Shown here: positions 1 through 7,402 of the stretch, one piece after another
How positions within the stretch are numbered: position 1 is the stretch's first letter
Layout of the letters: each line of letters starts with the position of its first letter
Assembly (NCBI GenBank): GCA_030550175.1
Contig: JAUQPW010000063.1
Location: 1 to 33,088 of the forward strand
Origin: a bacterium
GTDB lineage: Bacteria; Moduliflexota; Moduliflexia; Moduliflexales; JAUQPW01
DNA: 33,088 bases
Direction of reading: 5' to 3'
Notes under the pieces: generated by a model
What the model saw: only the letters and a program-made list of their open reading frames with translations
Database searches by the model: none
What the model was told of the DNA's origin: nothing
Translations under genes and position numbers: made by a program

Positions 1-471
1 TACGCCGTTGCCGAAAAAGAGGCAACTTTTCTTTATGACCATCTGGCCAGTAATGGAATAATTTCCGACTTTGGCCGTGATTTAGAACTATTAGACTCCG
101 GTAGAACTTTAGTAAGATCTGTTACGCTGGACCGGGCCCTTCAGGGGGTTAGGAGAATTCACGTAATAAAAATAGATGTTGAGGGTGCAGAATATAAAGT
201 CCTACAAGGAGCCAGGAACCTATTAAAGGAACATCGTCCTATCCTATTTTCTGAATTTTCCCCGGGTGGGCTACAAAATGTATCCAAAGTTTCAGGCAAA
301 GAATATTTACGCCTGTTGATAGAAAATAACTACCATATCTCGATTATCGTGGATCAAAAACATCTGATACCCTGTAAGGATGATCTTTCCAAACTACTTT
401 ATTTTTTTGAGAAAAGCCGCTCGGATCATATGGATATAGTTGCCTACCCCCAATCACAGTCTGAAATTTAA
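1..471 (+). CDS. FkbM-family methyltransferase, C-terminal part (5' end outside window)
   Basis: An open frame runs from base 1 to a TAA at 469-471, giving 156 residues with no start inside the window. It contains VIKIDVEGAEYKVLQGA at about residues 54-70, the signature of FkbM-type SAM-dependent methyltransferases: an acidic strand, then the EGAE motif, then a leucine-rich helix. It is followed by RPILFSEFSP, the next core strand. The SAM-binding N-terminal half lies upstream of the window. Such enzymes usually O-methylate sugars or small molecules and often sit in polysaccharide or secondary-metabolite clusters. The substrate cannot be told here. The gene converges on the M16 protease with only 8 bases between the stop codons. 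Confidence 0.85.
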   Translation, partial: YAVAEKEATFLYDHLASNGIISDFGRDLELLDSGRTLVRSVTLDRALQGVRRIHVIKIDVEGAEYKVLQGARNLLKEHRPILFSEFSPGGLQNVSKVSGKEYLRLLIENNYHISIIVDQKHLIPCKDDLSKLLYFFEKSRSDHMDIVAYPQSQSEI

Positions 472-479
472 GCCAGGAC

Positions 480-3254
480 CTACTTCACCGTGACCATTAC
501 ATACTTTTCTGAATCCAGATAGGTGTTCGCAACCCGGTGAATATCTGCCGGGGTAAGTATTTGAACCTTTTCCACCAACCGATTCTCGGTATCTAAAGGT
601 TTATTCTGGAACTCTTGAAGTCCCAGGAAATAAGCCTGCTGGATGCTGGTCATTCGCCGCATCAGCATAGAACCTAAAAGCCGATTAACGGTCTTTTTCA
701 ACTCTTCCGGACTGATCTCCTCGGTTTGAAATTTTTTAACCTCGGCGATGAGTCCCTGCCGGGCTTTAGATAAATTTTCAGGTCGGGTTCCCATAAAAAC
801 CTGGAACCAGCCTATACCCCTGTAAAAGGAAACAGAAGAACCGATAACATAGGCCAGTCCTTGTTTTTCCCTGAGATTAAAGGCTACTCGATCGGATAGA
901 ATCGCATTCATCACGGTAATCGCCACTTCATCCTCTTCTTTAAACGAAAAAAGGTTTCCCAGGTAAATATAAGACTGACCTTTTCCCATCTCCCTTTCCA
1001 CAATCTTTTTTTCTGTACATTCTGCTTCCTGCTTCTCTAACACTCCTGTTCTTCCGCGTTCCCCCTCCTTTCCATTCATCGTCTCTTCCTTCCTACCTTC
1101 TGGATAGGTTGGCAGGTCGGCAAAATAAAATTTTAACCGATTCATCACTTTTTCTGCCGGTAACCCGCTGACGACCGAAAGAATCAAATTATGGGGAGCA
1201 AAGTAAGTCCGATGGAATTGCCGGAGGTCTTCGACCGTGATAGATTTAACATCCTGTTCTTCTCCCAGGATGGGCCTGGCAAGGGGGTCATCACCAAATA
1301 ATGTTTGATAAAACAGGTTCCGGGCCTGTATACGAGTATTCCCTTGATCTTCTCTAAGGTCGTTTAGAAGTTGGATTCGTACCTGTTCGACCTGTTCAGG
1401 ATCAAATTTGGGATTTTTAATCAAATCGGCCAGTTGCATCAATCCTTCATACGCCTGTTTGGTAGTAGTTTCAAATCGAAGATAAGAGTAGGCCGGTGAA
1501 AAATAATAATCATCGTAGGGAATGCTTCGATCATCGGTCACTTTGAGGGTAGCACCTATAGTGTTCAGGTCCGCGGAGATTTCCCGGGAGCTTCGATATT
1601 TTGTTCCTTGAGGGAGCATACGGTGAAGAAACTCTGCAATGCCAGATTTTCCCCTGGGTTCCAGAACCTTACGATCCTTCGCCAGCAGATGGAAGGCAAA
1701 TACTTCCGTATCGGGATTTTCTTTAACAATAACGGTTAAACCGTTATCGAAGATTTCCCTCTTTAAAATCAGAGAATGGGAAGTTGAAGAGGTTGGGAGT
1801 TCTTCTGATTTCCCGGTCTCAGGCTCTTCTGTTTTTCCACTTTTCCACTCTAATTCCCTTTCTTCATCTTTCTGTTTAGGTCCTACCAGGGTGGCCAGGA
1901 CCGGGGGGTTGGTAAAGTACTTGTTTGCCACAGTCTGGAGAGCCTTTGGAGTCACACCCTTTAAATTTTTGAGGTGATCCCTGACCCTTTCAAAAGGGGC
2001 TGCGGCCAGATAAGGAGCTTTGTAGAAAGTGTAGTAATGATACGGTTCGCTCTGAAGAGTCTCCTCTACTTCCGGTTTTACCAGGGCCTTTTCGAGGACT
2101 TCCTGAGATAAAGACCGGGTCTTGAGCCGATCCAGTTTTGTCAGAATTTGTTGGAGGCCCTGATCGGCATTGGAATCCTCTGAAAGGGTCGCTGAAATAA
2201 TTAAAAACGAGAATTGATCATTGAAGTCTAAATTTACCTGTAAATCTTGAATTCCCAGAGCGTTCAGGTTTTTAAGATTAAACCCCGGGAGTTCTCCTGA
2301 ATTCAGAATAAATGTCCATACGGAGAAGGCATAGAAATCCGGATCTGAGATATGCGGTGCGTTCAGGGCGATGTTCAGGTAGGTAGCCGGAGGGCTTGGA
2401 TTACTTCCTTGCAATTCCAATCGTTTGGTATAAACTTTCCTTCCCCGGATTTTGAGACTTGGAGGGATAGGTTCTTGTAGACCGGAGGAACGAGTTGGTG
2501 AAACCTCTTTATTTACCCGCACGTCAAACTCCTTGCGGGCAATTTCCAGCATGGATTGTATTTCAAAATCTCCCATTAAAACCAGGATCATATTATCCGG
2601 TCTGTAGAATCGGTGATAGTAAGCAAGAATTTTATCTCTGGGAATTGTTGAAATAAGCTCAGGAGTACCCAATCCCGGCAGAGTATAAGGGGTTCCCTGA
2701 TACAGTTTGTCATTAAAAAATTTCTCGGCTTCTGCCGAAGGTGAATTTATCTCACTTCCCTTGATCTCCTCAATGACAATGTTTCGTTCCTTCTGCACAT
2801 TTTCCTCCGGAAAGGTAGAGTTAAATAACATATCAGCCTGGATATTAAGGATCTGGGAAATATAGTCCTTTCGGACCAGCATTTGAAAGAGGGTATAATC
2901 CCTGGAAGTTGAAGCATTATTATAAGCTCCGTAAAAATCCACTTCATCATAAAGCTGTTTCTGGGTTCGCGTGGAGGTTCCATTGAAAAGAAGGTGTTCC
3001 AGCAGGTGGGAAACGCCATTAATATCCGGCGTTTCGTTTCGTACTCCGGTTTTTACGATGATCGTGGAGGCAATCAAGGGGCTGGTATGATCCTCCATGA
3101 GGATGACCTGAAGACCATTTTCTAAAGTCACGTGGGTGGCGGATTCGATAGGGGCCGCCGGGACGGTTGGAATCCAAAGAAAAAAGATAAAGATTAAAAA
3201 ATAAATCATGGGAAAACCTGGAAGGCGATAAAATTTATCTATAAACGTTGGCAT
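480..3254 (-). CDS. Two-domain M16 zinc metalloprotease (PqqL/pitrilysin-like), exported
   Basis: A 924-residue protein with a hydrophobic N-terminus (about residues 14-34, ending VPAAP) that looks like a signal peptide or anchor, so it probably acts in the periplasm. The first M16 half carries the inverted zinc motif HLLEH (H83, E86, H87), and the third ligand is Glu162 or Glu163 in ERNIVIEEI. The second half has HRMLP where the motif would be, so it is catalytically dead, as usual in fused M16 enzymes. It does keep the REKQGLAYVIGS segment that provides the substrate-binding Arg/Tyr pair. Two charged Glu/Lys-rich insertions (about residues 465-495 and 730-765) look like linkers. The size matches PqqL-type proteases (about 930). 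PqqL is a family name only and does not by itself imply PQQ synthesis. A modest AGGT precedes the ATG. Confidence 0.88.
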   Translation of the reverse strand: MPTFIDKFYRLPGFPMIYFLIFIFFLWIPTVPAAPIESATHVTLENGLQVILMEDHTSPLIASTIIVKTGVRNETPDINGVSHLLEHLLFNGTSTRTQKQLYDEVDFYGAYNNASTSRDYTLFQMLVRKDYISQILNIQADMLFNSTFPEENVQKERNIVIEEIKGSEINSPSAEAEKFFNDKLYQGTPYTLPGLGTPELISTIPRDKILAYYHRFYRPDNMILVLMGDFEIQSMLEIARKEFDVRVNKEVSPTRSSGLQEPIPPSLKIRGRKVYTKRLELQGSNPSPPATYLNIALNAPHISDPDFYAFSVWTFILNSGELPGFNLKNLNALGIQDLQVNLDFNDQFSFLIISATLSEDSNADQGLQQILTKLDRLKTRSLSQEVLEKALVKPEVEETLQSEPYHYYTFYKAPYLAAAPFERVRDHLKNLKGVTPKALQTVANKYFTNPPVLATLVGPKQKDEERELEWKSGKTEEPETGKSEELPTSSTSHSLILKREIFDNGLTVIVKENPDTEVFAFHLLAKDRKVLEPRGKSGIAEFLHRMLPQGTKYRSSREISADLNTIGATLKVTDDRSIPYDDYYFSPAYSYLRFETTTKQAYEGLMQLADLIKNPKFDPEQVEQVRIQLLNDLREDQGNTRIQARNLFYQTLFGDDPLARPILGEEQDVKSITVEDLRQFHRTYFAPHNLILSVVSGLPAEKVMNRLKFYFADLPTYPEGRKEETMNGKEGERGRTGVLEKQEAECTEKKIVEREMGKGQSYIYLGNLFSFKEEDEVAITVMNAILSDRVAFNLREKQGLAYVIGSSVSFYRGIGWFQVFMGTRPENLSKARQGLIAEVKKFQTEEISPEELKKTVNRLLGSMLMRRMTSIQQAYFLGLQEFQNKPLDTENRLVEKVQILTPADIHRVANTYLDSEKYVMVTVK

Positions 3255-3337
3255 TTACCTGTAAATCTAAGATGATTAACCCGGATTTGGCAAGATCATA
3301 TCCACTCATAATGAATGAAAATGTTGTTGAATTGTGT

Positions 3338-3362
3338 AAGGGTAGGTCAGGGACCTACCCTT
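3338..3362. repeat. Hairpin flanked by a short direct repeat
   Basis: An 11-bp perfect stem (AAGGGTAGGTC, loop AGG, complementary arm) lies in the gap between the GMC and M16 genes. It is bracketed by two near-identical stretches, GAAAATGTTGTTGAATTG at about 3317 and GAAAATGTTGATGAATTG at about 3382. No U-run follows on either strand, so a repeat or a processed hairpin is more likely than a terminator. Confidence 0.5.
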
Positions 3363-3486
3363 CCAGGAAAAAATCGATTTATTGAAAATGTTGATGAATT
3401 GGGTAGGGGTTATCTCCACGGTTTAGGGGGGGATGTTTCCATAGGGACCTGGTATCCTATCAGGCGGGTCAGGCAGGAAATGGGAT

Positions 3487-3518
3487 AAAAAAAGGAATGG
3501 GCCGCTTTGTGCGGCCCA
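3487..3518 (-). terminator. Rho-independent terminator of the GMC oxidoreductase operon
   Basis: On the minus strand an 8-bp stem (TGGGCCGC / GCGGCCCA, 5-nt loop) starts 10 bases past the GMC stop codon. It is followed by ATTCC-type sequence and then a run of seven T (A on the plus strand at 3487-3493). This closes the operon, so no further subunit is co-transcribed downstream. Confidence 0.85.
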
Positions 3519-3527
3519 CTCTCTGTT

Positions 3528-5345
3528 TTAGGAGGGGACCAGGGGTCCTGGATTCTTGAGGTATTTGTTTTTGATGGCATCTGCCGCGAAATAGGCCAGG
3601 GCTCCTACGGTTCCGGTTGGATTGAAGGAAGAGATCTGAGGGAAAGAACTGGCACCTATCACGAACAAATTGGGGACATCCCAACTTTGCAGATACTTAT
3701 TGACGACGCTATTTGCCGGGGTAGTTCCTGTAATGGCTCCACCGACCTGATGGATAATGCCGTAACCGGCTCCTGCATTGAAATGTGCATCTAATCCATA
3801 GACGGCATACTTACTGGGTTTCATGGCTTTGGCGATTTTGTCACCCACACTAACCAGGTACTCCGACATCCGTCGTTCATTAGGACCATAGTCATAGGTC
3901 AGGCGCAGGAGTGGATTTCCATAGATATCCCGATAGTTTGGGTCAAGGTCCATGTAGTTGCCACGATAAGACAGATGGTCATGCAGTCCGATTATCTGCA
4001 CCGTTCGGGTGTAATAATAGGCCAGGGCTTTTTTCCACTCCGAACCCCAACTGGGGGTTCCTGGAGGTGTTGGTTGAAAGGTAAGGGGTCCATGTCCCAT
4101 GGCTATAGCCGCAAGGATATTTCCCCCGATGAAGCCGAGGCCTGTGTGATCAAAGTTATCTCCCTGGAAATCGGCAATAACTGTACCGAGGGCCCCGGCA
4201 CCCATAAAGGGATTGAAAATGTGGCCCTCATCATAATAAAGGGGGATATAGGGTAAGGCGTTATGCCAGGAATAGTTTTTTCCTACGACCCCGGTTCCTG
4301 TTGCCGGGTTATAGGGTTTACCGATTCCGGAGACCAGCAACAGGTGGGTATTGCTCCAGGTAAAGGCGGTGAGCAGAATGAGATCTGCCGGTTGTTCAAG
4401 TTCACGCCCTTGACCGTCGATATAAGTGACGCTGATGGCTCGATTACCGGAAGTATTTATTCGGGTTACTGCCGCATGGGTCCGTATCTCAAAATTTCCG
4501 GTTTTTAAAGCTACGGGAAGAGTAGTTGTTTGTGGAACGGCTTTAGCCATGACTTCACAGCCTGTATTCATACAGTAACCACAGTATACACAGGCTCCCA
4601 GAGTTACCCCGTCGGGATTTTTATAGGGCTGGCTCATTTGTGCGGCAGGCATAGGGAAAGGATGGTATCCGAGTTCTCGTGCTGCATTGGCAAACAAAGT
4701 TTCGCCATAGCTTCTTTTCAAGGGTGGATTTGGATATTCGCGGGCTCTGGGTCCTTCAAAAGGATTGCCTCCTGGCTGAATCTCCCCTTTAAGATTACCG
4801 GCCTTACCGGAAATACCTAAGGTGTACTCAAATTTATCATAGTAAGGTTCCAGTTCGTCATAGGTAATAGGCCAGTCCTGGATGGTGGAGTCTTCTGGAA
4901 TCATTTTCTCCCCATATCGGGCTATAGTCTGGCTTTTAATTTGAAAATCCCAGGGAGTCATACGCCAGGTCCAGCCCGCCCAGTGAAGCCCTGCTCCCCC
5001 AACCCCTTCACCCCAAGGAAAAGGTCCATGCCGCCGCATAGGCCTGGCGACTTCCCGAGTGGTATTTCGGAAGGTGAGGGTCGTACGGGAAAGATTTTCG
5101 AATAACTCCAGACGGCGATCATATTTGAGTTGATCATGGATACCGGGTAGCGTAAAATCCTCCTGCCTTCGGTTACCTCCTCGCTCCAATCCGACCACTT
5201 TAAGACCGGTTTGTGCCAACTCTTTGGCCAGAATAGAGCCTGCCCAGCCAACACCAATAATGACTACGTCTACGGGTTTTAATGTGGTGGCCATAATTTT
5301 CTCTTCAGGCAGCTCATGAATGTTAAGGCTAAATACCTTCCCCAT
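3528..5345 (-). CDS. GMC-family flavoprotein dehydrogenase (large subunit, gluconate/glucose dehydrogenase type)
   Basis: A 605-residue protein with an N-terminal FAD Rossmann motif (VVIIGVGWAGS, about residues 28-38) and the GMC C-terminal domain (HQVGGAITG, then SFNPTGTVGALAY), which supplies the His and Asn active-site pair. GMC dehydrogenases oxidise alcohol or sugar hydroxyls and pass electrons to a cytochrome. Residues 252-263 hold C-x2-C-x2-C-x4-C, a cysteine cluster in the region where FAD glucose/fructose dehydrogenases bind a 3Fe-4S cluster. There is no signal peptide. It lies 77 bases downstream of a Tat-signal subunit-3 gene, which fits piggy-back export. Met18 (5294) is an alternative start preceded by GAAGAG. 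The substrate is unknown, and no cytochrome c subunit gene is adjacent. Confidence 0.88.
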   Translation of the reverse strand: MGKVFSLNIHELPEEKIMATTLKPVDVVIIGVGWAGSILAKELAQTGLKVVGLERGGNRRQEDFTLPGIHDQLKYDRRLELFENLSRTTLTFRNTTREVARPMRRHGPFPWGEGVGGAGLHWAGWTWRMTPWDFQIKSQTIARYGEKMIPEDSTIQDWPITYDELEPYYDKFEYTLGISGKAGNLKGEIQPGGNPFEGPRAREYPNPPLKRSYGETLFANAARELGYHPFPMPAAQMSQPYKNPDGVTLGACVYCGYCMNTGCEVMAKAVPQTTTLPVALKTGNFEIRTHAAVTRINTSGNRAISVTYIDGQGRELEQPADLILLTAFTWSNTHLLLVSGIGKPYNPATGTGVVGKNYSWHNALPYIPLYYDEGHIFNPFMGAGALGTVIADFQGDNFDHTGLGFIGGNILAAIAMGHGPLTFQPTPPGTPSWGSEWKKALAYYYTRTVQIIGLHDHLSYRGNYMDLDPNYRDIYGNPLLRLTYDYGPNERRMSEYLVSVGDKIAKAMKPSKYAVYGLDAHFNAGAGYGIIHQVGGAITGTTPANSVVNKYLQSWDVPNLFVIGASSFPQISSFNPTGTVGALAYFAADAIKNKYLKNPGPLVPS

Positions 5346-5422
5346 GGCTACCTGATATTTTTTCAGGTTTATTTCGGTCCTCAGACTTATGACCCTAAAC
5401 TTCCTCTAATTCGATTTGGGTT

Positions 5423-6247
5423 TCAAACCGCAAAACTCGGTTCTGGTCTCGAATCATCTGAATAGGAAGAATCTGTAGGACGCGAAGTAGGAGCCGTAGT
5501 TTGCCTGGGTATAGCCGCCCGACGATGAATGACATGCCCATGCTCATCCACAGGAGCTTTGGCCTCTTGCAAACTCCGTAAATCCACCGGTTCTACATGG
5601 TAAGGCTCGTTACGACCGATAAGACCCATGTACATGGCCGGTACACCTGGAAACCCAACCAATTTCCAACCGATCATATCTTTATTACCTCCATAGGCCG
5701 GATCGGAGAAGAACCCATCTTTTGTATCGCTTAATAGGTGGTTGAAGAAAGTAGCTCCCGGCACATCTTTAAGGTTAATATCTCCGGCAATTCCCTGGAG
5801 TCCTTTTAACACCTCGTCCTGCTTTGCAGGATCCAGTTGGGCAAAGCGTTTTCCGTAGGTTTCTTCACAGTATTGGTCGGTAGCCGCAATACCTGCACGG
5901 TAAAGCTGCCGAGGTGTAAGGGCTAACTGATATCCCTGATAGGGCGTTGTGGCTCCAAAGGGTCCTTGATTATAAAACCTTGCTCCGGCTCCATATTCCC
6001 CGGAGAGCTGCTGATCGATGAAGTAAGGAACGTCTGCCTCTAGAGCCCCTGGTCCCAGTTCATCTGCTGGAATAAGCCGCGCAACGGCTGCTTCGATAAA
6101 TTCGCTCTCGGCCTGGGTAAAAAATGTATACGCCTTTTTCAAAGTACCTAACTTACGGCCATATGAAGGCGTTGCCGAAAAAAGATGAGCACTGCTCAAT
6201 GCCGCTACCGTACTGCCTAAAATGGTCAGAAACTTGCGCCTATCCAT
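5423..6247 (-). CDS. Gluconate 2-dehydrogenase subunit 3 family protein, Tat signal
   Basis: A 274-residue protein starting MDRRKFLTILGSTVAALSS, a twin-arginine signal peptide followed by an A/S-rich hydrophobic stretch. The body (EAAVARLIPADELGPGALEADVP, then FIDQQLSGEYG) matches the small subunit of membrane gluconate/sorbitol/FAD glucose dehydrogenases. In the characterised Burkholderia FAD-glucose dehydrogenase this subunit is the carrier that brings the folded GMC subunit through the Tat pore. The C-terminal ~40 residues are Pro/Ser/Thr/Arg-rich and probably disordered. The start is well supported: AAAGGAGGT lies about 9 bases before the ATG. It is the first gene of the two-gene operon. 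Confidence 0.88.
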   Translation of the reverse strand: MDRRKFLTILGSTVAALSSAHLFSATPSYGRKLGTLKKAYTFFTQAESEFIEAAVARLIPADELGPGALEADVPYFIDQQLSGEYGAGARFYNQGPFGATTPYQGYQLALTPRQLYRAGIAATDQYCEETYGKRFAQLDPAKQDEVLKGLQGIAGDINLKDVPGATFFNHLLSDTKDGFFSDPAYGGNKDMIGWKLVGFPGVPAMYMGLIGRNEPYHVEPVDLRSLQEAKAPVDEHGHVIHRRAAIPRQTTAPTSRPTDSSYSDDSRPEPSFAV

Positions 6248-6573
6248 TATCGCCTGACCTCCTTTCTGCTGTGATAAACCCTGGAAGGCTTCGACAGAAG
6301 TTATGAACTTCCGACCGTCTTCAGGGAATAAAATCTTTTCTTCACACAGAAAAAACTTTTTCCGTGGGTAGTCTTACAGTTCCCTATCCCTTCGGGTTCA
6401 GGCGACGGGAGCGCGCAAGGTGTGGGTGGGAATCGTAAATTTCAGAGTGATCGGCTCCAGCTCTTCTGTCTTGTAGGAGGGGCAATCTTTATTGCAGGTC
6501 TTAACGCTTTACCCTTGTTAGAGGATGGTGAGGGAACTTGAGTGCTTCTAGATTTTCACATCTACCCAAGCGC

Positions 6574-6601
6574 ATCATAAACGTAGCTGAAAGATTGTCA
6601 A
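6574..6601 (-). promoter_or_regulatory. Predicted sigma-70 promoter for the subunit 3 / GMC operon
   Basis: On the minus strand there is TTGACA (6596-6601), a 16-base spacer and TATGAT (6574-6579). It points at the subunit-3 gene and predicts a leader of about 320 nt. No other hexamer pair of similar quality was noticed nearer the gene. The long leader has no recognisable riboswitch. Confidence 0.5.
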
Positions 6602-7023
6602 GGAAAAACTTTCTTTGGGATAAAGATTTTTATAATGGAACTGAACATAACATTTTGGAAGGTGCGGGCTTCCTTATCAGGACCTTCTGGTCCAGATTTT
6701 TCATCGTTATAGATATTAAACCCTCATAACCTCTCTTTTCTTTTGCGAAATAGGATGCAGTTATTTGCATAGCCTCAGGAGAGGGGTCTACCCGCGCCGG
6801 AGAAGGAGAATCACAGAGGAGTTTCGAGTCTGTTAATCTTAAAGTTCCAAAAATTGTAAGTATTCTTCCTGTTTAAGCTTTCTTTTATTGCCAACACGGG
6901 AGAATACTTTGTGGCATATGCCTTGCTTTTAGGAAAACCGTAAAGGATTAGACCTGGGGTCTAGACACCCCCTAATCCCCGTACGCGCCAGGATAAGAAG
7001 GTTAGCCGCGATGGGGCAACCTG

Positions 7024-7052
7024 TTGACAGCTCTTATTTTTATGCAGATAAC
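7024..7052 (+). promoter_or_regulatory. Possible plus-strand promoter inside an inverted repeat
   Basis: TTGACA (7024-7029), a 17-base spacer, then GATAAC (7047-7052, 4 of 6 consensus). The hexamers overlap the two arms of an 8-bp inverted repeat, AACCTGTT (7018-7025) and AACAGGTT (7050-7057), as a repressor operator might. It would drive the FG-GAP protein gene with a leader of about 345 nt. Confidence 0.35.
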
Positions 7053-7077
7053 AGGTTCTTCTTTCCTTCACCCCTGG

Positions 7078-7104
7078 CCCCTCTCCCACGCTGTGGGAGA
7101 GGGG
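7078..7104. repeat. Perfect 12-bp hairpin repeat
   Basis: CCCCTCTCCCAC, loop GCT, then the exact complement. The flanking text (cacccctggcccc before it) resembles the sequence at 16321-16360, so this appears to be one of at least two copies of a short dispersed palindromic repeat. Confidence 0.6.
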
Positions 7105-7362
7105 AACCGGCACATCTCCAGGTCAACTCCCCACAGTCTTACAGGAGGTTCAGTTAAGCTTTATCCTGGCGCGCATGGGGAATATCCCTCTGTTCCCCTC
7201 TCGAGGGGGAAGGGGAGTGTTCAGGCCGAAAAAAGGCTTTTCCTTTTCTTAGCTTGATGCGTATAGGGGAAACCGTACCCGGGTTACCTCTTGAAGACTT
7301 AGCCGCAAAACTTTAGAAGTCCCCATACCGGAAGGGGATTTATCTTAATTCCTAAATCAATC

Positions 7363-7389
7363 CACTACCTGGGTGATATAAAGGTAGTG
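7363..7389 (+). promoter_or_regulatory. 8-bp inverted repeat before the ribosome binding site of the FG-GAP gene
   Basis: CACTACCT (7363-7370) pairs with AGGTAGTG (7382-7389) across 11 bases. It ends directly before AAAGGAG, the ribosome binding site of the gene starting at 7403. It could be an operator or an mRNA hairpin limiting ribosome access. Confidence 0.35.
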
Positions 7390-7402
7390 AAAGGAGCAAG
7401 CC

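Larger units (their letters stand above)
6248..7402. other. Long non-coding intergenic region (1.15 kb)
   Basis: There is no convincing gene here on either strand. The short open frames lack ribosome binding sites and family-like sequence. The stretch lies between divergently transcribed genes and holds a minus-strand promoter (6574-6601), a possible plus-strand promoter (7024-7052), a perfect 12-bp hairpin (7078-7104) and an 8-bp inverted repeat just before the next ribosome binding site (7363-7389). The rest looks like decayed sequence with no recognisable origin. Confidence 0.6.

Noticed and set aside
480..3254. Idea that the M16 protease is PqqL working with the quinoprotein in a PQQ locus
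   Set aside because: No pqqA-E gene is present, and PqqL-type M16 proteases are widespread without PQQ synthesis, so proximity to the quinoprotein is not evidence.
6538..6729. Open frame of 63 codons in the long intergenic region
   Set aside because: No ribosome binding site, no family-like sequence, and it overlaps the predicted minus-strand promoter of the oxidoreductase operon.
7024..7257. Open frame of 77 codons before the FG-GAP gene
   Set aside because: It runs through a hairpin repeat (residues like PWPLSHAVGEGNRHIS are translated repeat) and has no ribosome binding site.
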